Source: Maritalea sp051251695 | Lineage (GTDB): Bacteria > Pseudomonadota > Alphaproteobacteria > Rhizobiales > Devosiaceae | Length of the DNA stretch: 64,000 nucleotides | Assembly (NCBI RefSeq): GCF_051251695.1 | Contig: NZ_JBPOEU010000013.1 | Location: forward strand, 1-64,000 | Reading direction: 5' to 3' | Shown: positions 17,579 through 25,940 of the stretch, in pieces | Numbering within the stretch: the stretch's first letter is position 1 | Layout: the number at the start of each line of letters is the position of its first letter | Notes under the pieces: generated by a model | Databases searched by the model: none | The model's input: only the letters and a program-made list of their open reading frames with translations | What the model was told of the DNA's origin: nothing | Position numbers and translations under genes: made by a program

Positions 17579-18751
17579 TCATCCGCTACGATTCATGGTC
17601 CGTCCGTCCAAATACTTGTTCCCGCGCTCAACGCTTGAACCTGGAAAAAGCGTTTCAAAGAAGGGCAGGCTTGCTGCGCCAATGGGGCCGCTATAGCTTC
17701 CCAAACTCGTAGGTTGAACAGGTGCTGCATTTATGCCGCGAGATGGGCCATGCGGTGGTATTTTTTGCAAGTTTTTTGCGATTATCTCAATGAGTGGCAT
17801 TGGCAATGCCCCGCCCAAAATAATTACATTTGGATCAAACATTCCAGAAACAACTTGCGCAGCAAATCGCAATTGAGTGGAGGCGCGCTCAATCCAGTCG
17901 GCCACACTAGCGATCTCTAAAGTTTCGCTTTTCTCAAAATTGAGGTCATCGTAAATTAGTCCTGCATTTTCGAGCGTCAGGATTAAGTCTTGAAGAGTGG
18001 GGCGCGGACCATCGTATGGGAAAAGGGAGCCGGGCAAACAGGCGTTTCCGTTCGCGCCACGAAAGGGTCGACCATTAACGACTGCGCCGCCGCCCAAGCC
18101 ATATCCAATATGAAGTAGGAATAGCGGGTCTGCGTTTTTTCGATCATTGAACAAGTATTCTCCGAGCGCTGAAGCCGTTCCATCATTCTCGAAAAAAACG
18201 GGCCATTCGCAAATATTTAGGACTTCTTTATAGATCGCTCCACCTTCAAGGACAGAAAATAACTCGTGCGCTCGAACTCTTTTGCTATAGGTGCCAAAAT
18301 TGCCGGGAATTGATAAGCCAGTGCCCAAAAATTGAGCGCCACCCATATTTTTTGGTGTGCAGAGATTTTCGGTCAATTCGCGCGCCAAATGAGCTAAGTC
18401 GCTTGCGGCGGCCAGCTCGAATTCGCGAGATATCGTATCATAAACCTGACCACTCATATCCACCAGTACACCGACTATTTTGTTGAAATAGATGTATACG
18501 CCAACGCTGCGGAACCTGCTTTTTTGCAAAGACAGTAGCTTTCTTGGTTGTCCGCGCGTGCCGGATTTATCGACAACTTCTGTTAAAAGTCCCATTTCAG
18601 TTAAGCCAGATACCAAACGCGTAATGCTTGCGCCTTTTAAGCCTGTGGTTTTTGTGAGGTCGACGCGCGCGATTTTACCATGGCGATAGACAAGCTCGAC
18701 GAGCCGCTTTTCGTTCATAGATAGTTCCGCTTCAAAAGGTTTCATATGCAT
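17579..18751 (-). CDS. ROK family transcriptional regulator
   Basis: This 390-residue protein has an N-terminal winged helix-turn-helix (about residues 10-70: KRLVELVYRHGKIARVDLT, then GASITRLVSGL) followed by a ROK sugar-kinase-like domain (GVYIYFNKIVGVLVDMSG; ENDGTASALGEYL; HIGYGLGGGAVVNGRPF). The usual zinc motif CxCGxxGCxE of NagC/XylR proteins is not visible after the GGG block, so ligand binding may differ and kinase activity is unlikely. It is divergent from the ABC transporter operon across a 150-base region with nested inverted repeats, so it probably represses that operon until a sugar or polyol ligand binds. The ATG at 18745 is an alternative start. Confidence 0.88.
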   Translation of the reverse strand: MHMKPFEAELSMNEKRLVELVYRHGKIARVDLTKTTGLKGASITRLVSGLTEMGLLTEVVDKSGTRGQPRKLLSLQKSRFRSVGVYIYFNKIVGVLVDMSGQVYDTISREFELAAASDLAHLARELTENLCTPKNMGGAQFLGTGLSIPGNFGTYSKRVRAHELFSVLEGGAIYKEVLNICEWPVFFENDGTASALGEYLFNDRKNADPLFLLHIGYGLGGGAVVNGRPFRGANGNACLPGSLFPYDGPRPTLQDLILTLENAGLIYDDLNFEKSETLEIASVADWIERASTQLRFAAQVVSGMFDPNVIILGGALPMPLIEIIAKNLQKIPPHGPSRGINAAPVQPTSLGSYSGPIGAASLPFFETLFPGSSVERGNKYLDGRTMNRSG

Positions 18752-18781
18752 TCCGACAAACTGTGATTCTGTACCGTCATA

Positions 18782-18826
18782 AATCTATCATTATTTATTA
18801 CTTTACAAAAAGTAATTTAATAGATT
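18782..18826. promoter_or_regulatory. Nested inverted repeats, candidate ROK operator
   Basis: The divergent region holds TTACTTT-N4-AAAGTAA (18798-18815), flanked by AATCTAT (18782-18788) and ATAGATT (18820-18826). A/T-rich dyads with TT...AA arms and a short centre are typical of ROK (NagC/Mlc/XylR) operators. The site lies between the ROK gene start and the substrate-binding-protein gene, as expected for control of both. Confidence 0.5.
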
Positions 18827-18900
18827 AGATTGTTTTTACATATGTTGTCGTAGTGAATTTATCTGCGGAACATTTGGTGACAAATTCGGAGGAAATTAGG

Positions 18901-19914
18901 ATGATTACCAATTTGGTTAAGTCGACGGTTCTTGCATCAGCAATAGGTGCATTCGTTGCAACGGCCGCGATTGCGGATTCAATTACAGTTTATTCGCCGC
19001 AGGGTGAAGAGCGCGCGGTGTGGATCACCGAGCAGGCGAAAGCTGCGGGGCATGATATTGTAATGCTGTCAGCGGGCGGTGGCGAATTGTTTGATCGATT
19101 GTTGGCAGAAAAAGCCAACCCACAGGCTGACGTGGTGCTTGGATTAATTGACGCTGCGATGGCAACGTTGAAGACAGAAGATTTGTTTCAGGCCTACGTT
19201 CCAGCTTGGGCAGATGACAATTTGCCAAATGTGTACAAAGGGCCTGATGGCATGGTGCACAAATTTTGGCAGACACCTATTGTACTTGCCTATAATTCGG
19301 ACGTTTTGAGCGCTGATGAGGCGCCTAAGAGCTGGCTCGACCTAATCAAGCCCCAATATAAGGGGAAATACGTAATTGGTTCCTCAGCATGGCAGACAAC
19401 CAAGTCTTACCTTGTTGGCATGTTGGTGCGATACATGGAAGATGACGGGTCCATTTCTGATCTAGGGTGGGAGTTCATGCAACGCCTTTACGACAACGCA
19501 ATTGTCGTTGACAGCGGCGAAGCAAAAACTGCAGCCTTTGTGAACGGCGAGGCGGTTATCGACCTGAATTGGTTTGGTGGGGTTGGCAATCTTGCAAGAG
19601 ATGTTGGCTACAACGTTGTGATGGTGGACACAGAAGGCGGCACGCCGTTTATTGCAGAAGGTGTCGCGATTATGGACGGAACAGATCAGTTGGACCAATC
19701 AAAAGCATTTGTTGACTGGTTCGGTTCGGCACAGTTCATGGCAGCTTACGCAAAAGAATTTGGGCAAACACCCGTGCACCCAGATGCCATCGCGCTTTCT
19801 CCTGAAGCTGTGCAGGCCAACGCAACTTTGCTCAGCCCTCAGCCCATAAATTGGGATGCAGTTGCGCCTAAGATTGATGGTTGGATGCAACGCATCGAGC
19901 TTGAAATTAAGTAA
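18901..19914 (+). CDS. ABC transporter substrate-binding protein (AfuA/FbpA-like class)
   Basis: This 337-residue periplasmic binding protein has a signal peptide (STVLASAIGAFVATAAIA) and a mature start DSITVYSPQGEERAVWI typical of the iron/thiamine/phosphonate-type family. I chose the ATG at 18901 because CGGAGGAAAT lies just upstream; the upstream GTG at 18853 has no support. The double-tyrosine iron-binding motif of FbpA is absent (the region reads DLNWFGGVGNLARD), so ferric iron is not the likely ligand. With phosphodiesterase and phosphatase genes downstream, a phosphorylated sugar or polyol ligand, as for AfuA, is inferred. Confidence 0.88.
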   Translation: MITNLVKSTVLASAIGAFVATAAIADSITVYSPQGEERAVWITEQAKAAGHDIVMLSAGGGELFDRLLAEKANPQADVVLGLIDAAMATLKTEDLFQAYVPAWADDNLPNVYKGPDGMVHKFWQTPIVLAYNSDVLSADEAPKSWLDLIKPQYKGKYVIGSSAWQTTKSYLVGMLVRYMEDDGSISDLGWEFMQRLYDNAIVVDSGEAKTAAFVNGEAVIDLNWFGGVGNLARDVGYNVVMVDTEGGTPFIAEGVAIMDGTDQLDQSKAFVDWFGSAQFMAAYAKEFGQTPVHPDAIALSPEAVQANATLLSPQPINWDAVAPKIDGWMQRIELEIK

Positions 19915-19926
19915 TTTATTCAAGCA

Positions 19927-19968
19927 AAATTGGCTGGCCGTTTACCTCCCTTTGCGACCAGCCAATTT
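19927..19968 (+). other. Intercistronic stem-loop between binding protein and ATPase genes
   Basis: A perfect 11-bp inverted repeat, AAATTGGCTGG (19927-19937) and CCAGCCAATTT (19958-19968), encloses a 20-base loop. It lies between the binding-protein stop and the ATPase start. Such hairpins commonly protect the upstream mRNA or partly terminate, which gives excess binding protein over ATPase. There is no long T-tract. Confidence 0.75.
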
Positions 19969-19995
19969 ACCTTTCTTAGAACAGTTGGACAGGCA

Positions 19996-20991
19996 ATGAT
20001 CTCGTTAGAAAATGTACGCATTTGTTATGGTGAAGTTGAAGTCATTCCAGAGCTTTCAGTGGAAATTGAAAGCGGAGAATTTTTTACGCTTCTTGGCCCA
20101 TCCGGTTGCGGCAAAACAACAGTACTTCGCGCAATTGCGGGATTTGTTCCGGCCGTGTCCGGCAGAATAATTATAAACGGGGAGGATGTTACTCACATCC
20201 CCGCAGAGCGCCGAGATGTCGGGATTGTGTTTCAAAACTATGCGCTGTTCCCGCACATGACCGTCCGCGAAAATGTTGCGTTTGGCTTAAAAGTCGCGCG
20301 AAAAAAGAATAGCGAAATCAAATCTGCAGTGGACCGAATTTTGGATGTTACCGGCATTGGCGAGCACAGCGAAAAAAAGCCTGAGGCGCTTTCTGGCGGC
20401 CAGCAACAGCGCGTGGCGATCGCGCGTTCATTGGTTATGGGAACCAAGGTCCTCCTATTTGATGAGCCCCTTTCAAATCTCGATACAAAAGTGCGTGATG
20501 TGATGCGCAAAGAAATCAAACGCTTGCAAAAAGAGCTTGGTTTCACCGCCGTCTTTGTGACGCACGATCAGGAAGAAGCCCTCTCCATGTCAGACAGGCT
20601 GCTTGTGTTCAACAATGGGCGCGCTGATCAAATTGGGACCGCGCGCGAGATCTACAATTCGCCCGCAACGCCTTTTGTTTGTGACTTTGTGGGTGGTGCC
20701 AATGAACTATCGAATGCAGTGGCCAATGCGTTTGGGCTCAAAGCTGCATCCAGACACTTCGTTCGACCTGAGGACATCAAATTTTTTGATGCTGGCGAGA
20801 ACAATCAGGTTGTTGGCAAAGTGCGCAACATCGACTTTTTGGGGGCAACAACTTTCGTCGATATTGAACTGCTGGATCATCAAGTTTCTGTTTCGCTTGC
20901 GCAAGACAATTTGCCAAGCGATTTAAAGGTCGGATTGGACATTGCCGTCCAAATTGATCCATCAAAAGTCCACTCGTTCGGAGGCGCTTAA
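19996..20991 (+). CDS. ABC transporter ATP-binding protein
   Basis: This 331-residue cytoplasmic ATPase has Walker A GPSGCGKTT, Q-loop FQNYALFPHM, signature LSGGQQQRVAIARS, Walker B VLLFDEPLSNLD and switch FVTHDQEEAL. Its C-terminal TOBE-like domain (about residues 240-330) is typical of the MalK/PotA/FbpC group. The ATG at 19996 gives the standard start MISLENVRICYGEV; an upstream TTG would add an unlikely leader. The stop is one base before the permease ATG, so translation is coupled. Confidence 0.95.
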   Translation: MISLENVRICYGEVEVIPELSVEIESGEFFTLLGPSGCGKTTVLRAIAGFVPAVSGRIIINGEDVTHIPAERRDVGIVFQNYALFPHMTVRENVAFGLKVARKKNSEIKSAVDRILDVTGIGEHSEKKPEALSGGQQQRVAIARSLVMGTKVLLFDEPLSNLDTKVRDVMRKEIKRLQKELGFTAVFVTHDQEEALSMSDRLLVFNNGRADQIGTAREIYNSPATPFVCDFVGGANELSNAVANAFGLKAASRHFVRPEDIKFFDAGENNQVVGKVRNIDFLGATTFVDIELLDHQVSVSLAQDNLPSDLKVGLDIAVQIDPSKVHSFGGA

Positions 20992-20992
20992 A

Positions 20993-22693
20993 ATGACGTC
21001 AAATTTGAGCCTGCAGCGTGGTCTATTATTTTTTGGCATCGCGTGTGTGCTCTGGATCGCCGTTTCGTTTATATACGCACCGATTCTAACCGTACTCCAG
21101 TCCGCCTTTATCATAGAAGGAACAGTTAGCTTTGATGCATTTGCTGAGTTAGCAAGCTCTAAACGCGTGAAGAGTGCCATTCAAAACACATTCATCGTTA
21201 CCGTTTTGTCTGTCATCACCGTGAACATTGTAGGGGTGTTTCAAGTTGCAGCGCTTGAGTATATTTCGGTGCGCGGTCGAACATTCCTTAAATTTGCCTA
21301 TTCACTTCCGCTGGTTTTTGTGTCGGTCGTTGCCGCAACGGGGTACAATTTTGCCTATGGTCAAACAGGCGTGGTTACCCGCGGGTTACAATCGATTTTC
21401 CCCCAATTACCCAATGACTGGTTTTCTGGAATTTTTGCGGTCGTCATCGCCCATACTTTTCTGCTGACAAGTTTCCACTTCCTGTTTTTACGTGCCGCGA
21501 TGAAACGCGTTGACTATTCTATGGTTGAAGCTGCAAGAAGCCTTGGTGCAGGCAATTTTAGAACCTTTACAAAGGTTGTGCTGCCCCTGCTTATGCCAAC
21601 AATTTTCGCAACGTCTTTGCTGGTCACCTATAAATCGCTTGGCTCCTTCGCAATCCCAGCGGTGCTTGGTGGACGAAAATTTGATATGGTCCCCGAACTC
21701 ATTTTGACCCTAAACAGCTTGCGCCGCCCGGACATGGCAGCAATGCTTTCTATCGGTTTAGGCATCGCCGTTATCATTTGTATTATCTTCATGCAGCAGA
21801 TCGAAAAAAGGGGCAGCTATACCGGCGGGGCAAAGACGCCTGTGCCTATCACCAGGATTAAAATTGCAAACAAGCCTGTCAATACTATGGTGCATGTTGG
21901 CGCGTATCTCGTTGCAATACTTCAATTGCTCCCGGTATTTCTCATCTTTATCTTTTCCTTTGCACCAGCAGCCTCGATTTTGTCCGAGGTGATCCCCTCA
22001 TCGCTCAGCTTGGATAACTACATAGCGGTTTTTTCTGGCGGCGCAGCATTCATCCCCCTCAAAAATAGCTTGCTGATGGCCACAGGTGCTGTGGCTGCTG
22101 GTTTGGCCGTAAGTCTGTTGGTCGTGGTTTTGGCCCACAAATACAAAAATGGATTTACCACGGCGCTTGATCTTACCTTCATGACGCCTTGGATGTTGCC
22201 CGCGCCATTCATCGCCATTGGTCTTATTGTTGCGTTTTCAACGCCCAATCTGCTTGTTGGCAATTACACTCTATTGGGTTCTTATTGGATTTTGCCAATC
22301 GGTTACGCAATTGTCGTTATCCCCCTAATGATAAGGTTTTTGCGGGCCGCATTTTGGTCACTCGATCCCACTTTAGACGAAGCTGGGCGGTCGCTAGGCG
22401 CTTCTCCAATTTATCGCTTTATCCGGATAACCTTGCCCACAATTCTGCCGGTGATCGTGCTGGTCGCAGGTATGAATATTAATAGCATTTTGAGCGAATA
22501 TTCGATGTCCGCCTTTCTATTTAATGTGAACAACAAGCCGCTTTCTATCGCCTTGTTCGAAGGGGCGCGATCATCCAACCCAGAACAGGGAGCGATCAAT
22601 TTGGTCTATATGACCCTGATAATGGTGTTTTCGTTCGTGATAATCTCGTTTGCGCAACGTCACGGATTACGCAACCAACACCCTAAGAAATGA
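20993..22693 (+). CDS. ABC transporter permease, duplicated (FbpB-like)
   Basis: This 566-residue inner-membrane protein has about twelve transmembrane helices arranged as two homologous halves, each with the EAA loop that contacts the ATPase (VEAARSLGAGNFRTFTKVVLP and DEAGRSLGASPIYRFIRITLP). The halves are fused, so one polypeptide supplies both permease domains, as in FbpB/AfuB-type systems. The ATG at 20993 follows GGAGGC; upstream in-frame codons overlap the ATPase gene. The stop overlaps the start of the phosphodiesterase gene (ATGA). Confidence 0.93.
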   Translation: MTSNLSLQRGLLFFGIACVLWIAVSFIYAPILTVLQSAFIIEGTVSFDAFAELASSKRVKSAIQNTFIVTVLSVITVNIVGVFQVAALEYISVRGRTFLKFAYSLPLVFVSVVAATGYNFAYGQTGVVTRGLQSIFPQLPNDWFSGIFAVVIAHTFLLTSFHFLFLRAAMKRVDYSMVEAARSLGAGNFRTFTKVVLPLLMPTIFATSLLVTYKSLGSFAIPAVLGGRKFDMVPELILTLNSLRRPDMAAMLSIGLGIAVIICIIFMQQIEKRGSYTGGAKTPVPITRIKIANKPVNTMVHVGAYLVAILQLLPVFLIFIFSFAPAASILSEVIPSSLSLDNYIAVFSGGAAFIPLKNSLLMATGAVAAGLAVSLLVVVLAHKYKNGFTTALDLTFMTPWMLPAPFIAIGLIVAFSTPNLLVGNYTLLGSYWILPIGYAIVVIPLMIRFLRAAFWSLDPTLDEAGRSLGASPIYRFIRITLPTILPVIVLVAGMNINSILSEYSMSAFLFNVNNKPLSIALFEGARSSNPEQGAINLVYMTLIMVFSFVIISFAQRHGLRNQHPKK

Positions 22694-23685
22694 GTTTAAC
22701 GATGGGCAAAGAAACAAAAACTGCGGCTAACATTGTTCAAAAATGGCGAGATCCTGCCGGCACGATTGGCGAGGTCTTTGTCACCGCGCATCGTGGTGCC
22801 TTTATCAAAGACAATATGATCATGCGTCCTGAAAACTCCGTGGAATCGATCGCTCATGCGCGTGTCATCGGGTGTGACAATGTTGAAATTGACGTCCAGT
22901 TCACAAAAGATGGTACGGCCATCGTTATGCATGACGATACGCTGGATAGAACGACGTCAGAAACTGGAAAGATCGCCGACAAAAACTATAATGACCTAAA
23001 GAATGTGCCGCTTGTCCACCCAGGCACCCGCAAGCCATTCTCCTCGACGATCCCAACGCTGGAAGAAATTTTTCTGACTTTGGGCGACAATATGATGGTC
23101 AATGTTGAGATCAAGACAGACATTTCAGACATTCCTAAAATTGCCGATATTGCAGCGAACGCGGGTGTGCTGCCTCAAGTCACGATTAAGTCCAATCAGA
23201 ACGATGCGGCGCACTTTCAACAAGTCGCAGATATTTTGGGAAAAACGCCTCACAAAGTTGATTTTGTGCCCGTGCTTATTGACCGCCGCGATACCATGGA
23301 AACGTTGCATGAGGTGTGTGCCTTGTTTGATCTTTCCTGCGTGGAATGTGTTGTAGATTATCAGGCAGGGTCAAAAGGTTATAACTTACTCCACCATCTC
23401 GGGTTTACACCGGATGGGGGGTGGCTCTTTTCTCTTCAAGCGCGGCAGCTTTTGTCCAAAAACAATATTCGACAATTCATCAACACCCTTTATGTGGACC
23501 CCAAAGTGCCTGGCAATCATCAATGGAATGGGGGCAGAAATTGCCAATTGGCCCGCCTGGGACCAGATGTGGTTTACAGTTTTTGGATCGCCCATGGGGC
23601 AAGTGTTATCCAAACGGATGAACCAGAATTTGTGTTGCAATGGCTGCGATCTTCTGGGTTTAGGTCGGAAGGAGACATCGTTTGA
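22690..23685 (+). CDS. Glycerophosphodiester phosphodiesterase
   Basis: This 331-residue protein hydrolyses glycerophosphodiesters to sn-glycerol-3-phosphate and an alcohol. The GDPD catalytic pattern is visible: AHRGAF, ENSVESIAHA, NVEIDVQFTKDG, HDDTLDRTT and later NVEIKTD, with the paired His and acidic metal ligands. There is no signal peptide, so it should act in the cytosol on imported substrate. It is translationally coupled to the permease upstream (four-base overlap) and to the phosphatase downstream. An ATG at 22702 is an alternative start. The C-terminal part, with several Trp and Gly residues, is longer than in minimal UgpQ proteins. Confidence 0.92.
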   Translation: MSLTMGKETKTAANIVQKWRDPAGTIGEVFVTAHRGAFIKDNMIMRPENSVESIAHARVIGCDNVEIDVQFTKDGTAIVMHDDTLDRTTSETGKIADKNYNDLKNVPLVHPGTRKPFSSTIPTLEEIFLTLGDNMMVNVEIKTDISDIPKIADIAANAGVLPQVTIKSNQNDAAHFQQVADILGKTPHKVDFVPVLIDRRDTMETLHEVCALFDLSCVECVVDYQAGSKGYNLLHHLGFTPDGGWLFSLQARQLLSKNNIRQFINTLYVDPKVPGNHQWNGGRNCQLARLGPDVVYSFWIAHGASVIQTDEPEFVLQWLRSSGFRSEGDIV

Positions 23686-24449
23686 CCCTTGCCGAACAAG
23701 ATAATGCATCGCCCCTAAATATAGAGCGATACAGTGCTTTAGCTTCTATCATGGCGAAGGCGAGCGATCTTTCGCGCGTATTTTTCACAAAACGCGACAC
23801 GCTTACGATTTCGGAAAAGTCCCAACGCGATTTTGTGTCAGAAGCAGATAGAGCCGTTGAGCAAGAAATCATAAACTGCATCAAAAGTGCTTTTCCGGAT
23901 GATGATGTGGTTGGCGAAGAACTGGGTGGCCGCTCAGGTGAAAAATACTGGATAATCGACCCGATTGATGGCACCTCAAATTTCCTTTCAGGATTACCAC
24001 TCTGGGGAATTTCGGTCGCTTATGTCGAAAATGGTGAGCCTCAATTCGGTGCAATCGCAATGCCAATTTTGGGTGAGACTGTATCTGGCCATATCGATCT
24101 TGGATTGGATCAGACCAGCAACGCCAAACGGAGTAACCCTGCTATGCCACTGGTTTTCGGCGTTGGACGCAACGGCCTATGGAACGCTAATAAGAGAATT
24201 GAAGCCGAAAGCCAGGTTGAACAACTTGGCTATTACCCCATCAATTTGGGGTCTTGTTCTGTTGCATTGGCCTATTGTGCACTTGGCCGCATGGCAGGAT
24301 ATATTGAAGAGGGAATCGGTTTTTGGGACTGTGCCGCTGGCGTTGTGCTTTGTCGGGCAGCAGGGTTAAACGTCAAATTTGACGTTGGAACAAATCTTTT
24401 CAAGACGAAGGTGCGGTGTTTACCGGTCGACTTAAAATGGAAAGATTGA
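23682..24449 (+). CDS. Inositol monophosphatase family phosphatase
   Basis: This 255-residue protein belongs to the Mg-dependent, lithium-sensitive phosphatase superfamily. The metal-binding motif WIIDPIDGTSNF, the upstream GEELGG glutamate and the C-terminal block GFWDCAAGVVLCRAAG (WDxAAG) are all present. Members remove phosphate from inositol-1-phosphate, sugar phosphates or PAP. It starts with TTG, supported by GGAAGGAG 8 bases upstream; the TTG overlaps the stop of the phosphodiesterase gene (TTGA). In this operon it would dephosphorylate a phosphomonoester released or imported with the phosphodiester. Confidence 0.9.
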   Translation: MTLAEQDNASPLNIERYSALASIMAKASDLSRVFFTKRDTLTISEKSQRDFVSEADRAVEQEIINCIKSAFPDDDVVGEELGGRSGEKYWIIDPIDGTSNFLSGLPLWGISVAYVENGEPQFGAIAMPILGETVSGHIDLGLDQTSNAKRSNPAMPLVFGVGRNGLWNANKRIEAESQVEQLGYYPINLGSCSVALAYCALGRMAGYIEEGIGFWDCAAGVVLCRAAGLNVKFDVGTNLFKTKVRCLPVDLKWKD

Positions 24450-24474
24450 TTTCTTTTGCAAGGCGTCAGAATTA

Positions 24475-24966
24475 ATGGCGGCATCGGAAAAATTTGTGAT
24501 TGATCTCTTGCATAGCATCAATGCCCTTGGCGCCGACGTTTGGTTGGATGGTGGCTGGGGTGTAGATGCTTTGTTGTTAAAAGAAACACGTGCGCACGAC
24601 GATGTGGATATCGTTCTTCAAGAAGTTCATCTCGAGCGTGTCGTTAAGTTATTGGAAGAACGGGGTTTCATTCCCTTTCCAAGAGACGATACGCGAGCGT
24701 GGAACTTTGTACTCACCGACGCACAAGATCAGCGAGTCGATTTCCATGTGATCGTTTTTGATGACGCGGGAAAGGGTATTTACGGCCCCCCCGAAGACGA
24801 CAAGTTCTACCCAGCTGATGCATTTACGGGACGCGGCAAGATGGCCAACGCCCCCGTCAAATGTATGTCTGCTGCTTTTCAGATTGCGAACCGAACAGGC
24901 TACGAGATGAGGCAAAAGGACCGCCATGACCTCAAAATGCTAAAGGCAAAATTTCGGATTGAGTAG
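24475..24966 (+). CDS. Nucleotidyltransferase (ANT(2'')/lincosamide-transferase-like)
   Basis: This 163-residue protein has the GGWGVDALLLKETRAHDDVDI block, a nucleotidyltransferase fold with the Gly-rich turn and the metal-binding DVDI aspartates. It is the hallmark of the family that includes aminoglycoside-2''-adenylyltransferase and Lnu-type lincosamide transferases (PF10706-like). Most chromosomal members have no demonstrated drug substrate. It starts 26 bases after the phosphatase gene and may be the last gene of that operon, where an unrelated nucleotidyl-transfer role is as likely as resistance. The start is ATG at 24475. Confidence 0.78.
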   Translation: MAASEKFVIDLLHSINALGADVWLDGGWGVDALLLKETRAHDDVDIVLQEVHLERVVKLLEERGFIPFPRDDTRAWNFVLTDAQDQRVDFHVIVFDDAGKGIYGPPEDDKFYPADAFTGRGKMANAPVKCMSAAFQIANRTGYEMRQKDRHDLKMLKAKFRIE

Positions 24967-25002
24967 CGCAGACACAAAGTCTGGCTGCCATCTTGACGCT
25001 AT

Positions 25003-25042
25003 ACGGCCAAAACTGCGACGTCGTTCATGATTGGCCGTTTTA
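25003..25042. terminator. Bidirectional terminator-like hairpin
   Basis: ACGGCCAA (25003-25010) pairs with TTGGCCGT (25031-25038) around a loop that itself contains the palindrome CGACGTCG. TTTT overlaps and follows on the plus strand. It sits between the convergent nucleotidyltransferase and GNAT genes and could end both transcripts. Confidence 0.6.
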
Positions 25043-25092
25043 ATGGTGCCATTCATCTTTCGCGCAAATGTTGGCAACGACTTAATTCAGGG

Positions 25093-25557
25093 TCAACTAA
25101 CTTCACGTTCCATAAAGCAGTGAATTTTTGACTGACCTGTCTCCACAAAACCATGCCGACGATATAATGATCCCACGGGATTCCAATGGAGATATTCCAG
25201 CTTAACTGGGAGCGCGCGCATATCGGCTTGCCGAAGGCAATGCTTGAGTACTTTCGATCCTATTCCTTGTTTCTGAAATTCGGGAAAAAGATAAAATTCA
25301 CCGAAGCGTGCATAGTTTGCGCGTACTTCAAAAGAAACTGTGCCAAGCTTTCGTTTATTGGACAGAATCTGGAAAAAGGGTTTCTCTTCGAAACGATGTT
25401 GATGCACACCACGTTGAAAATCTTCATCCCAACCCCAACGTTTAACAATGTGGGGTCCCAGGGCTGCACGCTTAGCATCAAAAGCAAAATTCACATCGTT
25501 TCGCGTCGAACTAAGCCTTGGAAAGGTGATGTTTGGTGGAAGGTCGGGAATATTCAT
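25093..25557 (-). CDS. GNAT family N-acetyltransferase
   Basis: This 154-residue protein has the GNAT core. A beta strand ending GEFYLFPEFQ is followed by the acetyl-CoA pyrophosphate-binding loop QKQGIGSKVLKHCL (R/QxxGxG/A motif). The C-terminal LEYLHWNPVGSLYRRHGFVETG matches the typical N-P-A-xx-LYxxxGF segment. It probably acetylates a small amine or protein N-terminus; the substrate is unknown. The first 60 residues are not characteristic. It converges on the nucleotidyltransferase gene and has no same-strand neighbour. Confidence 0.85.
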   Translation of the reverse strand: MNIPDLPPNITFPRLSSTRNDVNFAFDAKRAALGPHIVKRWGWDEDFQRGVHQHRFEEKPFFQILSNKRKLGTVSFEVRANYARFGEFYLFPEFQKQGIGSKVLKHCLRQADMRALPVKLEYLHWNPVGSLYRRHGFVETGQSKIHCFMEREVS

Positions 25558-25892
25558 AAGTTGAAGTTATCAACAGTGGTTTCATATTTCTATCGAATAT
25601 TACTTTCCAAATAAACACGAGAAAAGTCCGGGTTCCAGACGTCGAACTGAATTTTGAAACAAACACGATTGGATGTCTGCTTTGGGAGACACAACAAGTG
25701 AGATTCGAACGTCAGCTTTGTTTAGTGAGAGCTAAAAACTGCGTAGCAGATTGATTGCCAATCGAATTAGAATTTGGGTTTGGGGGAGTGGAGACGAGAG
25801 ACACAAAAGAACCACGGACGACGTTATCGTTGTATTGTAAGGCTTTGAATAAAAAGAACTAACTTCATACTCTTTGAGCTGAATTCAACCTA
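25558..25892. other. Intergenic region upstream of the amide operon
   Basis: No convincing gene is visible in these 335 bases between the GNAT gene (minus strand) and the amide-operon promoter. A short hairpin (CGACG-TTAT-CGTTG) is the only local structure noticed. Confidence 0.4.
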
Positions 25893-25921
25893 TTGACACA
25901 ATTCCATTGCTCTACTAACGT
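25893..25921 (+). promoter_or_regulatory. Candidate sigma-70 promoter for the amide operon
   Basis: A perfect -35 box TTGACA (25893-25898) is followed after 17 bases by TAACGT (25916-25921), a weak -10 box. Transcription would begin near 25928 and run directly into the leader terminator. The -10 match is poor, so an activator or a different start is possible. Confidence 0.35.
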
Positions 25922-25940
25922 TTAGACAACATTAAGACTA

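Noticed and set aside
18853..18900. Upstream GTG start for the substrate-binding protein
   Set aside because: It would place residues before the signal peptide and lacks a ribosome-binding site, while ATG 18901 has a strong one.
18901..22693. Iron (Fbp-type) uptake system
   Set aside because: The binding protein lacks the tyrosine pair for ferric iron, and the operon encodes phosphoester hydrolases.
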